From positions 434,001 to 498,000 of the forward strand of contig NZ_JACIGJ010000001.1 in NCBI RefSeq assembly GCF_014197855.1: 64,000 nt of DNA. The letters are read 5' to 3'. This document shows positions 53,115 to 61,832 of this stretch, one piece after another. The notes below the pieces were generated by a model. The model made no database searches. It worked only from the letters and a program-made list of their open reading frames with translations, and was not told the DNA's origin. The translations under genes and the position numbers were made by a program. This DNA is from Roseospira marina (GTDB taxonomy: Bacteria; Pseudomonadota; Alphaproteobacteria; Rhodospirillales; Rhodospirillaceae). The number at the start of each line of letters is the position of its first letter. Position 1 is the first letter of the stretch.

Positions 53115-54671
53115 TCAGGCCTCGGTTTCGGGATCCACGTAGCGCGGAAAGATCCCCTGGGGCTTCGGCAGCGGGGTGCCGGGAACCAGCGCCCCACCCT
53201 CGCCCAGGGTCTCAAATCCGCGCGTCTCAGCGTCCAGTGCAAGCTGGTCAAGCATCCGCGCCGCCGAGTCCGGCACCACCGGCTGCATCAGGATCGCTAC
53301 GTGACGGATGGTCTCCGCCAGGACGTAGAGAACCGTGGCCATGCGATCAGGGTCGGTCTTACGCAACGCCCAGGGCGCTTGATGATCCACGTAGGCATTG
53401 GCCGCGCGGATCACAACCCAGATCGTCTCGAGGGCCTCGTGGAAGGCCTGCCGGTCCAGGGCGTCGCGCACCTGCCCGAGCAGTCCGTGCGCCTGCGCCA
53501 GCAGTGCCGTGTCCTCAGGGCTGAACGGCCCGGGTGTCGGCACGGCGCCCCCACAGTTTTTGCCGATCATCGACAGCACGCGCTGGGCTAGATTCCCCAG
53601 ATCGTTGGCGAGTTCGCCGTTCATCCGGTTGACCATCGCCCGGTGGGAGAAGTCGCCGTCGTTGCCGAACGGCACCTCGCGCATCAGGAAATACCGGACC
53701 TGATCCAGGCCATAGGTCTCCACCAGCGCGAGCGGGTCAATGACGTTGCCGAGCGACTTTGAGATCTTCTGGCCTTCGTTGGTCCACCAGCCGTGGGCGA
53801 ACACGCGCTTCGGCGGCTCCAGACCGGCCCCCATCAGGAACGCCGGCCAATAGATCGCGTGGAAGCGCACGATGTCCTTGCCGACCATATGCAGGTCGGC
53901 CGGCCAGTGGGTCGCGTACTGGCCATCCTGCGTGTTCGGATAGCCGACGGCTGTGATGTAGTTCGTCAGCGCGTCCAGCCACACGTACATGATGTGCTCA
54001 TCGTCGCCCGGGACGGGCACGCCCCAGGAGAACGTCGTGCGGGAGACGGACAGATCGGTCAGGCCGCTTTTGACGAAGCTGATCACCTCGTTGCGGCGGC
54101 TGTCCGGCGCGATGAAGTCCGGGTGGCTGTCATAGAACGCCAACAGGCGATCGCCCCACTGGGACAAGCGGAAGAAGTAGCTGGGTTCTTCCACCCACTC
54201 GACCTCGGCGCCGCTCGGCGCCCGGCGCACGCCATCCGTCCCGACCGTCAGTTCGTTTTCGCCGTAGAACGCCTCGTCCCGCACCGCATACCAGCCGGCG
54301 TAGCTGCCGAGATAGATCTCATCCCGCTTGATCAACTCGTCCCACAGCGCCTGACAGGATGTGACGTGCCGGGCTTCCGTGGTGCGGATGAAATCATCGT
54401 TGGAGAAGTTCAGCGCCTTCGCCAGATCGAAGAAGTTCTTCGATACCATGTCTGTGAACGCCTGCGGGTCCATGCCGCGTGCGTGGGCGGACTTCTCCAC
54501 CTTCTGGCCGTGCTCGTCGGTGCCGGTCAGGAACTTGACGTCGAAGCCGTCCAGCCGCTTGAACCGGGCCGTCACGTCACACGCGAGTGTCGTGTAAGCG
54601 TGCCCGATGTGCGGACTGTCGTTCACATAGTAAATCGGCGTCGTGATGTAGAACGGGGGGCGGCCCGACAT
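53115..54671 (-). CDS. metG: methionyl-tRNA synthetase
   Basis: A 518-residue class I synthetase charging tRNA-Met. The HIGH motif is in 'YVNDSPHIGHAYTTLACDVT' and the KMSKS-type loop is 'EGQKISKSLGNVIDPLALVE'. The region between lacks the four-Cys zinc knuckle of long MetRS, and there is no C-terminal tRNA-binding (EMAP-like) domain, so it is the short type common in alphaproteobacteria. The start at 54671 matches 'MSGRPPFYITTPIYY'. It lies 50 bases after holB and 3 bases before tatD. Confidence 0.96.
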   Translation of the reverse strand: MSGRPPFYITTPIYYVNDSPHIGHAYTTLACDVTARFKRLDGFDVKFLTGTDEHGQKVEKSAHARGMDPQAFTDMVSKNFFDLAKALNFSNDDFIRTTEARHVTSCQALWDELIKRDEIYLGSYAGWYAVRDEAFYGENELTVGTDGVRRAPSGAEVEWVEEPSYFFRLSQWGDRLLAFYDSHPDFIAPDSRRNEVISFVKSGLTDLSVSRTTFSWGVPVPGDDEHIMYVWLDALTNYITAVGYPNTQDGQYATHWPADLHMVGKDIVRFHAIYWPAFLMGAGLEPPKRVFAHGWWTNEGQKISKSLGNVIDPLALVETYGLDQVRYFLMREVPFGNDGDFSHRAMVNRMNGELANDLGNLAQRVLSMIGKNCGGAVPTPGPFSPEDTALLAQAHGLLGQVRDALDRQAFHEALETIWVVIRAANAYVDHQAPWALRKTDPDRMATVLYVLAETIRHVAILMQPVVPDSAARMLDQLALDAETRGFETLGEGGALVPGTPLPKPQGIFPRYVDPETEA

Positions 54672-54721
54672 GGGGACGTGCTCCGGAACAGAGGAAGCGG
54701 GCGAAGGGACCGAGGGACTCG

Positions 54722-55903
54722 TCAGGTCCGCCCGGCGGCCCGCTCCAACAACAGCAGCGTCGCCAGAACCGCCTGTTTGCGATCCAGGTGTACGGCCTCG
54801 GTCCGGCCCAGCAGGTGGCTCGTCTTTTCCCACACCGCGACCCAGCGATCAAGGGGCGCGGATCGGGCCAGCCGAGCCAGCACGGCACTGTCGGTGGCGG
54901 CCGGGTCCGCCGGACCGTTCGCGATCGCCCCGAGCCGCGCGATCCGCGCCAGCAGCCCGGGCATCATGTCGCGGAAAAAACGCCAGACCTCGTCATCGCG
55001 GGCCGCCCGGTCGCCCAGGGCGTGGCAGCGCGCCACATCCATGCGGGGTGTCTGGCCGAGCAGATCGATCAGGTCCCGATACAGATCCAACCCGCCCGCG
55101 CGGGCCAGCGCCAGCGCCCGCCCGATGCTGCCCCGCGACAACCCGGTCAGGGTCGCCCGCGCCTCCGGTTCCAGATCGGGCCGATAGCGCTCGAGCAAGC
55201 CGTCCATGGCGTCGGGGGCCAAAGGACGGAGCGGCAACCGGCGACACCGGGACGGGATCGTGGCCGGCAATCGGGCAGGATTGTGCGAGACCAGCAGAAG
55301 CAAGGCGCGACGCGGAGGTTCCTCCACCACCTTCAACACGGCGTTGGCGGCGTTGCGGTTCATGATATCGGCGGAGTCGATGACGACCACACGCCAGCCG
55401 CCTTCCGCTGGAGTCAGGGACAGGAATTGGCCGAGGCCGCGCACATCGTCCACGACGATTTCAGCGCGGCGACGCGGCGTCCGCCCGGCCTCGATCTCGC
55501 GTGCGGCCTGTTTCGCGTCGGAAAAGCCGGGTTCGATAACCCGAAGGTCGGCATGGCTGCCGGCATGGACGCGCTGGAACACGGGATGTTCGGGGGGCAG
55601 CGAGAGGCTGTCCGCCACCGGCTCCGCGACGGGGGCGCCGAACAGCCCTGGCGCCCCGCTTTCCGCCGCATCCTGAGACAGAACAAAGCGGGCGATCCGA
55701 TAGGCTAGGGTCGCTTTTCCGATGCCCTCCGGGCCGGTCAGCAGCCACGCGTGACTCATCCGACCGGTACGCCACGCGCCGAGGATCTCAGCCTCAGCAG
55801 CCTCCTGGCCGATCAGGTGTGGATTGCCGCGCGGACGGGGGACCGCGTCGCCCGGATCGGGTGCGGCCCGCACCCGGGACCCGCCACTGGCGGCACGCGC
55901 CAC
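54722..55903 (-). CDS. holB: DNA polymerase III delta' subunit
   Basis: A 393-residue clamp-loader subunit. The AAA+ domain begins at 'HLIGQEAAEAEILGAWRTGR', with the P-loop 'LLTGPEGIGKATLAYRIA', which has the altered GKA typical of alphaproteobacterial delta'. 'WRVVVIDSADIMNRNAANAV' is the Walker B region and 'LPATIPSRCRRLPLRPL' has the SRC motif. No ATG is near the start; GTG at 55903, 8 bases after the tmk stop codon and preceded by GGAG inside tmk, is the best choice. The order tmk-holB-metG-tatD is classic. Confidence 0.88.
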   Translation of the reverse strand: MARAASGGSRVRAAPDPGDAVPRPRGNPHLIGQEAAEAEILGAWRTGRMSHAWLLTGPEGIGKATLAYRIARFVLSQDAAESGAPGLFGAPVAEPVADSLSLPPEHPVFQRVHAGSHADLRVIEPGFSDAKQAAREIEAGRTPRRRAEIVVDDVRGLGQFLSLTPAEGGWRVVVIDSADIMNRNAANAVLKVVEEPPRRALLLLVSHNPARLPATIPSRCRRLPLRPLAPDAMDGLLERYRPDLEPEARATLTGLSRGSIGRALALARAGGLDLYRDLIDLLGQTPRMDVARCHALGDRAARDDEVWRFFRDMMPGLLARIARLGAIANGPADPAATDSAVLARLARSAPLDRWVAVWEKTSHLLGRTEAVHLDRKQAVLATLLLLERAAGRT

Positions 55904-55910
55904 GACCGCC

Positions 55911-56585
55911 CTACTCCACGACCGGCTGGCTGCCGTCGACGGCGTCCGCGTCGGCCGCCCACTCTGCGATGCGCGCGTCCACGGCGGCGAGAACGCGGCT
56001 TGCCACGGTGTCTTGGTCGGCCAGCGCATCGATCAGCATGCAACGCTCCGGCTCCCGGGCGGCAATGTCGTGAAAGCCGAGGTGGACCCTCAGGTGAAAC
56101 GCGCGATCCAGGGCCTCGAAGCGATTCACCGTACCCCGCGAGGCGGCCCGCGCCAGCCCCGTCTCGGCCGGCACGTCCAGGATGAGCGTGAGGTCCGGGC
56201 CGAACGGGCCGGCGGCCACATCATACAGGGTTTCCAGCGTGCCCTCCGGCACACCGTGGCCGTGACCCTGATAGGCCATGGTGGAGTCCGCAAACCGGTC
56301 GCAGATGACCCAGGCACCCCGGTCGAGCGCCGGCCGGATCGTGTGCTGAAGGTGATTGCGCCGGGCCGCCGCGAGCAGAAGCGCCTCGCCCACCGGGTCC
56401 CACCACTCCTTCGGCGCATCGAGCAGCACGTCGCGCAGCCGCTCCGCCCCGTCCGCTCCGCCTGGCTCCCGCGTCTCGATCACCTCAAGGCCCCGCCGCC
56501 GCAAGGTTTCGGCAAGACGCTTGGCCTGTGTCGATTTGCCGGCGCCCTCGCCGCCTTCCAGGGTGATGAACCGGCCTCGGGTCAT
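55911..56585 (-). CDS. tmk: thymidylate kinase
   Basis: A 224-residue kinase that makes dTDP from dTMP. The P-loop is 'TLEGGEGAGKSTQAKRLAET' at residues 8-27. 'VIETREPGGADGAERLRDVL' holds the base-binding DR/EPG motif, and 'VICDRFADSTMAYQGHGHGV' is the dTMP-binding block. The LID near residue 140 ('LARAASRGTVNRFE') is of the bacterial type. It is 12 bases after the carboxypeptidase gene. Confidence 0.96.
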   Translation of the reverse strand: MTRGRFITLEGGEGAGKSTQAKRLAETLRRRGLEVIETREPGGADGAERLRDVLLDAPKEWWDPVGEALLLAAARRNHLQHTIRPALDRGAWVICDRFADSTMAYQGHGHGVPEGTLETLYDVAAGPFGPDLTLILDVPAETGLARAASRGTVNRFEALDRAFHLRVHLGFHDIAAREPERCMLIDALADQDTVASRVLAAVDARIAEWAADADAVDGSQPVVE

Positions 56586-56597
56586 GGTGGGCTGTCC

Positions 56598-57854
56598 CTA
56601 CTCGCTGTCGGCCGGAACCGGCACATCGCCGGCCGCCTCGGCGGCCGGATCGGGCAACGCGAGCCCGACGATGATGTGGCGCAGCGCCGCGAACATGCGG
56701 TTGACCACGCCCATGCGCTCAACATTGGTGCCCGCCTCCAGCGGGAACGTCAGGGCTTGCATGTCCGGCGCCTCGATCGCCAGCGTGGCGATCTGGTCGC
56801 CGCGCGAAATGGGCGCCGGGATTGGGCCATCATACCGCACCGTCACCGTCATGGTCCGACGCGCATTGCGAGGCAGCGTTACGGTCAGCCCCTCCGGCAG
56901 CACCAACGGCACGGTCTCCGTCTGCCCCAGCCAGACCGAGGCCTCCGTCACCGTGGCGCCGGGCCGGAACATCTCGACGTTTTCGAAGGTCCGGAACCCC
57001 CACGACATCAGGCGATCCGCCTCCTCCGTGCGGGCGCGTGTGCTCTCCAGGCCGTTCAGTACCAGGATCAGGCGGCGTCCGTTCTGCATCGCCGATGCGG
57101 TCAGGCCGTACCCGGCCACGGACGTGTGCCCGGTCTTCAGGCCATCGGCCCCGATGTTCTTGTACAGAAGGGGGTTGCGGTTGTGCTGGGTGATGCCGTT
57201 GTACGTGAATTCTTTCTCGGAGTAGTACGGGTAATACTCGGGAAAATCAGTGATGATCCGTCGTGCCAACGTCGAAAGATCGCGCGCGGTCATGACATGA
57301 TCTGGATGGGGTAGGCCGGTGGCGTTCCGGAAGTTGCTGTGGGTCAACCCGATTTCATGCGCTCGTCGGGTCATGGCGTCGGCAAAGGCGTCCTCCGTCC
57401 CGGCCAGATGCTCGGCCAGCACGATGCAGGCGTCGTTGCCGGATTGCACGATGATGCCCCGCAGCAGGTCCTCCAGCCGCACCGTCGAATGCGGCTCCAG
57501 GAACATCGTCGAGCCGCCGCTGGCCGCCCCACCCTTCTGCCAAGCATTCTCGCTGACCGTGAACGTGTCGTCCAACGACAGACGGCCGGCCTTGAGCTGC
57601 TCGAAGACCATGAACACGGTCATCAGCTTGCTCATGGACGACGGCGGCATCGAGACGTCGGAGTCCTTGTCGAGCAGCACCGTCCCGGTATCGAAATCCA
57701 GCAGCAAGGCTTCGCGCGCGCTGGTTTCGATCGCGTGCGCAGGCAGCCGGGGAACGAAAACCGCCACAAGAGCAACCAAGAAGGCCACGGCCCGAACCGA
57801 CTGGAACAGACCGACAAACCCATGTGCGGCGTCGCGTCGGGTGTTTATCAGCAT
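56598..57854 (-). CDS. dacA: D-alanyl-D-alanine carboxypeptidase (penicillin-binding protein 5/6 type)
   Basis: A 418-residue peptidase that trims peptidoglycan stem peptides in the periplasm. A signal peptide ('AVAFLVALVAVFVPRLPAHA', about residues 22-41) precedes the catalytic domain. The active-site serine is in 'PPSSMSKLMTVFMVFEQL' (SxxK), with 'IVQSGNDACIVLAEHLAG' (SxN) and 'GADGLKTGHTSVAGYGLTAS' (KTG). The C-terminal beta-domain ends in a hydrophobic/amphipathic region near 395, probably a membrane anchor. It lies 84 bases after rlpA. The precise paralogue (dacA, C or F) is not certain. Confidence 0.93.
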   Translation of the reverse strand: MLINTRRDAAHGFVGLFQSVRAVAFLVALVAVFVPRLPAHAIETSAREALLLDFDTGTVLLDKDSDVSMPPSSMSKLMTVFMVFEQLKAGRLSLDDTFTVSENAWQKGGAASGGSTMFLEPHSTVRLEDLLRGIIVQSGNDACIVLAEHLAGTEDAFADAMTRRAHEIGLTHSNFRNATGLPHPDHVMTARDLSTLARRIITDFPEYYPYYSEKEFTYNGITQHNRNPLLYKNIGADGLKTGHTSVAGYGLTASAMQNGRRLILVLNGLESTRARTEEADRLMSWGFRTFENVEMFRPGATVTEASVWLGQTETVPLVLPEGLTVTLPRNARRTMTVTVRYDGPIPAPISRGDQIATLAIEAPDMQALTFPLEAGTNVERMGVVNRMFAALRHIIVGLALPDPAAEAAGDVPVPADSE

Positions 57855-57938
57855 CGGGAACCTGCTTTGGGGAGTGACACGACACGGGCCACGTTGACCC
57901 GCGAATGGTCCTGGACGGACCGGCCCTTAGGCGGTGGA

Positions 57939-58826
57939 TCAGTTGGCCACAAGACGGGCGTCAGGATACCCCGACGCCTGAACCCGCTGCAACAATCGGG
58001 CGGCGTCGCGGCCTTCCGTCACCGGCCCGAGGCGGACCCGCACCAAATCACGGCCGTTTCGGACGACGGCGGACACCCGCGTCGGACCAATACCGGCCAG
58101 ATCGGACGCGACCCGCTGGGCGTTTTCGGCGTCCGAAAAGGCCCCGGCCTGCACGAACCATCCCCGCGTGCCGGCCACCAACGCTGGCATCACGGCGGCC
58201 CGGTTCGGTGGCATGGTGGGCGGCATCAGCATGGGAGCCTGGGCCGGAACGGCTGAAGCCAGCCGGACGGTGGTCGCCCGTGAGAAGGACGGCTCCAGAC
58301 CGGCTCGCAAGGCGAGGCTTTCCTCGGGGAGGATCACGACGCGCACGCGCGCGGTGCCCTTGTTGCGAAACCCGAGCAGCTCGGCCGCCTTCTTCGAGAC
58401 ATCCAAAATGCGGTCGTTAGCAAACGGCCCGCGATCGTTCACGCGCAACGTCACGGCACGACCGTTCTCCAGATTCGTGACCCGCACCAACGACGGCAGG
58501 GGCAAGGTTCGATGCGCCGCGCTCAGACCGTTCTGATCAAAGCGCTCGCCATTGGCGGTCCGCCCGCCGTGAAAGTTGGGACCGTACCACGAGGCAACAC
58601 CCACCTCGTCGTATTCAAAGTCCTCGTGCGGCGTGTACCACCGCCCCGATACCTGATACGCAGATCCGACTTTGTAGTGCCCCCCTTGCCAGGGGTCCGA
58701 CAGCGCGTCGTTAAGGGATTTCGCTGTGTTGGCCGTCAGCGCCGTCTCGGCGCATCCACTCAGGACCAACGCACCCATAAGGGTACAGACCAAGCCAATC
58801 GCGCGGGCGACCTGCGCTCTGTCCAT
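57939..58826 (-). CDS. rlpA: septal ring lytic transglycosylase RlpA with SPOR domain
   Basis: A 295-residue lipoprotein. The signal ends at the lipobox 'LVLSGCAE' with Cys25. The double-psi beta-barrel is 'EVGVASWYGPNFHGGRTANG' then 'ERFDQNGLSAAHRTLPLPSL' and 'VRVNDRGPF', with the catalytic Asp in the last block. The C-terminal 70 residues are a SPOR domain ('GWFVQAGAFSDAENAQRVAS') that binds denuded septal glycan. It degrades such glycan at the division site in relatives. First gene of the long minus-strand operon, with a 209-base upstream region that should hold the promoter. Confidence 0.94.
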   Translation of the reverse strand: MDRAQVARAIGLVCTLMGALVLSGCAETALTANTAKSLNDALSDPWQGGHYKVGSAYQVSGRWYTPHEDFEYDEVGVASWYGPNFHGGRTANGERFDQNGLSAAHRTLPLPSLVRVTNLENGRAVTLRVNDRGPFANDRILDVSKKAAELLGFRNKGTARVRVVILPEESLALRAGLEPSFSRATTVRLASAVPAQAPMLMPPTMPPNRAAVMPALVAGTRGWFVQAGAFSDAENAQRVASDLAGIGPTRVSAVVRNGRDLVRVRLGPVTEGRDAARLLQRVQASGYPDARLVAN

Positions 58827-59035
58827 CGGCTGTCGTTCTCCGTGCTATGTCCCGGTCGGCCGCGTCGAGGTCGTAGTTCGGGAACACGCACGACGCCAAG
58901 CCTCCAAGATCGTGTGGACCCCGACCGAACGGGTCCGAAATATTGAGCCGGCGGCGGGACTGTACCCGCGTCGTCGACCGCTCGCAAGCACGCGGTACCC
59001 GCCACCGGTCGTGCTACCGTCGGCGCCGCCGCGCG

Positions 59036-60328
59036 TCAGTTCGCCATTCCGGCCGCGCGGCGCAAGCGCGCATACAGCGCCGGGTCGGCATACCCGTCGG
59101 CAGGAAGCCCCTGAGCAGCCTGAAAGCCTCGGATCGCGGCGCGCGTGCTGGGTCCGACCAGCCCATCAACGGGGCCGGCGTCGTACCCGAGCCGGTTGAG
59201 GAGGCCCTGCATGGCCTCGACCTCGGTCCGGCGCAGCGGGTGCGGTGTGTGATCGAAGGTCCCGACCAGGTCCCCATGCCCCGCGATGCGATCCGACAGA
59301 TGGCCGATGGCCAGGGCGTAGAAGCTCGAATTGTTCCACCGCATGATGACGCGGAAATTGTCGTAGACCAGGAACGCGGGACCTTCATGGCCCGCCGGCA
59401 AAAGAAGCGACGCCGTCATGCCGGCCACCACCGGCAACGCGCCGCCATCGGCCCGGCGCAGGCCGAGCGCCGCCCACTCCGCCAACGACTTACGAAGGTC
59501 CAGGTCCGATTGCGCGTAGTCGAACCCGGCGGGCAGGCGCACCTGCCGCCCCCAGAGCTCATCGCTATGCCAGCCCATGGCGGCCAGGAAGCGGCCCGCC
59601 GACCCGAAGGCGTCTGGAAGCGAGCCCCAGATGTCCTTGCGGCCGTCGCCATTCCGGTCGGTCGCATAGCCGACAAAGGTGCTCGGCATGAACTGCATGT
59701 GCCCCATGGCGCCGGCCCAGGATCCGTCCATGGCCTCCGGCGCAATGTGGCCCTCCTCCACAATGGTGAGCGCGGTCAGCAATTCCTGCCGGAAGAACGC
59801 CCCCCGACGCCCCTCCCACGCCAGTGTAGCCAGCGCCTCAATGACGTTGAAGCCGCCCATGTTTCGGCCGTAGTTGGTTTCCAGGCCCCAGAACGCGACC
59901 AGCACATGGGCGGGAACGCCCGTGTCACGCGCTACGGCCGTCAACAGACTGCTGTGCTGCTCCAGCATCGCCCGCCCGTCAGCCACACGCTGGTCCGATG
60001 CGGCCGAATCAAAATACCCCCAGAACGTGCTGGTAAATTCCGGCTGGCGCCGGTCGAGTTCAATGACCCGCCTGTTGGGGTGGATATTGGCCAGCGCCCG
60101 GTCCAGTGTCCGGTTTGAGATGCCCCGACCGCGAGCTTCGACCCGAAGAGCCGCCAGCCAGGTCTCGAACGGCTCCGCGGCCGCCGGCGGAGCGGACGGG
60201 GCGCCCGATGGCGACGCCGCGGTCGACGCCGACGACCCGGCGCAGGCCGTCAGGGTGGGAACGGCCCCCAGCACCGCCACGCCGAGCGCAACACGAAAGA
60301 AATCACGACGCACCAAGAAACGGGACAT
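59036..60328 (-). CDS. mltB: MltB-like lytic murein transglycosylase with C-terminal peptidoglycan-binding domain
   Basis: A 430-residue lipoprotein. The catalytic core matches MltB-type enzymes: 'HVLVAFWGLETNYGRNMGGF' with the catalytic Glu, 'GSWAGAMGHMQFMPSTFVGY' and 'RNGDGRKDIWGSLPDAFGSA'. The C terminus is a PG_binding_1 domain ('MQGLLNRLGYDAGPVDGLVG', 'RAAIRGFQAAQGLPADGYAD'). The signal 'LVRRDFFRVALGVAVLGAV' has a twin-arginine motif and ends in the lipobox 'LTACAG', so it may be a Tat-exported lipoprotein. The start at 60328 has a GGAGG site; the frame upstream of it is non-coding. Confidence 0.92.
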   Translation of the reverse strand: MSRFLVRRDFFRVALGVAVLGAVPTLTACAGSSASTAASPSGAPSAPPAAAEPFETWLAALRVEARGRGISNRTLDRALANIHPNRRVIELDRRQPEFTSTFWGYFDSAASDQRVADGRAMLEQHSSLLTAVARDTGVPAHVLVAFWGLETNYGRNMGGFNVIEALATLAWEGRRGAFFRQELLTALTIVEEGHIAPEAMDGSWAGAMGHMQFMPSTFVGYATDRNGDGRKDIWGSLPDAFGSAGRFLAAMGWHSDELWGRQVRLPAGFDYAQSDLDLRKSLAEWAALGLRRADGGALPVVAGMTASLLLPAGHEGPAFLVYDNFRVIMRWNNSSFYALAIGHLSDRIAGHGDLVGTFDHTPHPLRRTEVEAMQGLLNRLGYDAGPVDGLVGPSTRAAIRGFQAAQGLPADGYADPALYARLRRAAGMAN

Positions 60329-60431
60329 GGGATGGCCTCCAGACTGAGATTGATCCGGATGTGCCATATCCCTTCGCGGTGCGCAACGGCCCCCGGCCAT
60401 CAGGCCGGGACCACGCGCGGCTCCCGCCCCC

Positions 60432-61655
60432 TTAAAGCCCTTTGGCAAAATCCTGTGGAGCCGTCGTGTACGCCTTGAACACGAACGACAAACGCTTTTC
60501 AAACTCCGCCACGTCGTCCCCCTCCGGACGGAGCTGCGCGGCCTTCTGCGCAAACTGGCGTGCCAGCCTCGGTTGACCTGGAATGCCAAAAATGTCCTCG
60601 AACGTCTTGGTATCCAAGTTGGATTCGGCTGTCCGAAGGAACGGCGCGATCTGAGGCCGTTGCAGAAACTCCACAAGACTGTCGACCGCCTCCGGCCCCA
60701 TGCGATCGAGATGACCGGCCATCTCGACGATATCGCCCGTGCTCTTGTTCTCAAGGCTGTCCAGCAGCGCGGGCGACGTAAACACCGTCCAGAACCGAGC
60801 GCCCATAGTCTGGTGCAGGCCCTCGAGAAGGCGTTCATATTCCGAGCGTCCGGCGTGTGAGACCCCCACCGCCGCCCGCGGATCGGTATCCAGCATTTCG
60901 CGAGTCAGGTCGCCGGCGATGTGCTGGGCCTCGTTGAAGCTGTCGCGGCCGATCTTCAGCAGAAACTCAAGATCCTCGGGACGGCTCAATTTCAGCAACC
61001 CCTCGCCCATCTCCGTCACGAGGGAGCGTGGCAAGGTGGCGTAGTACGGGATCAGGGGCACTTGCCAGCGGTACAACAGATGCGGTGCGATCGTCTCATA
61101 GAAGGCATCGGCCCGTTTGTGACGCTTTGCCTTCTGGCCCTTGCCGCCGGAAACGTGGGCGGATTCGCCATGCCACAAGCTGGCCACGAGCTCGAACAAG
61201 CGCGCCAGCAGCGATGTGTTGACCCTGGTATCCGCTTTTCCGGTGTGCTCGGACACGTCGGTTGCGTGGTCGCCGTGGGTCCGGAAATACTTCTTGGCTG
61301 TCGTGCGAATCACAAGGACGCGGACGTCGTTGACGGAGCGCCCACACCATAACGGCGCCTCATCGCTCGGCACCGGCGCCCCATCCGAATCCTTCAAGAG
61401 CGCGTCGAACAGCGACCGCTGTTTTTCAAAGATCAGCAGGCACCCATTGACCAGCTCCGGCGACGCCAGGATGTCGTCGTAGCTGCGGGACGCGAGGTCG
61501 GGCAAAAGGGATCTGTAGACGTCCAGAACCGGACCGCTCAACTGTTCGTTGATCGCCCGAATGGCGTTGTTCTGGGCACGTGCCCCGCCTCCCTGACCGG
61601 AGGGCGATTTACCCTGGCGGGCCGTGCTTTGGCGTGCCTTGGATGTCGCGGTCAT
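60432..61655 (-). CDS. unrecognised 407-residue soluble protein
   Basis: I do not recognise this protein. It has no signal peptide or membrane span. The first 35 residues are low complexity (Gln/Ser/Gly/Arg). The rest is mostly helical, with a Cys-containing block 'DEAPLWCGRSVNDVRVLVIR' near residue 107, a basic segment 'GGKGQKAKRHKRADAFYETI' near residue 185, and leucine-rich helices to the end. An AGAGGAC site precedes ATG 61655. It lies 103 bases upstream of the mltB start and 177 bases downstream of recJ, with its own probable promoter in the AT-rich stretch near 61800-61830. Confidence 0.7.
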   Translation of the reverse strand: MTATSKARQSTARQGKSPSGQGGGARAQNNAIRAINEQLSGPVLDVYRSLLPDLASRSYDDILASPELVNGCLLIFEKQRSLFDALLKDSDGAPVPSDEAPLWCGRSVNDVRVLVIRTTAKKYFRTHGDHATDVSEHTGKADTRVNTSLLARLFELVASLWHGESAHVSGGKGQKAKRHKRADAFYETIAPHLLYRWQVPLIPYYATLPRSLVTEMGEGLLKLSRPEDLEFLLKIGRDSFNEAQHIAGDLTREMLDTDPRAAVGVSHAGRSEYERLLEGLHQTMGARFWTVFTSPALLDSLENKSTGDIVEMAGHLDRMGPEAVDSLVEFLQRPQIAPFLRTAESNLDTKTFEDIFGIPGQPRLARQFAQKAAQLRPEGDDVAEFEKRLSFVFKAYTTAPQDFAKGL

Positions 61656-61832
61656 GGCCTGTCCTCTGCTCCCAGGGTCCGTGCTCGCGCCAGCCGCGCC
61701 CTCCGTGCCGGCGCCCCGGGGCGCGCCCCGGGACCTCATCGGCGAGTCTATCCGATTGCGGTCGTCCCGGAAAAGGGCGCCCCAGGCCCATTTGTTTCGA
61801 GAACAGTATTATTTTGAGGGAGGAGACGTAAG

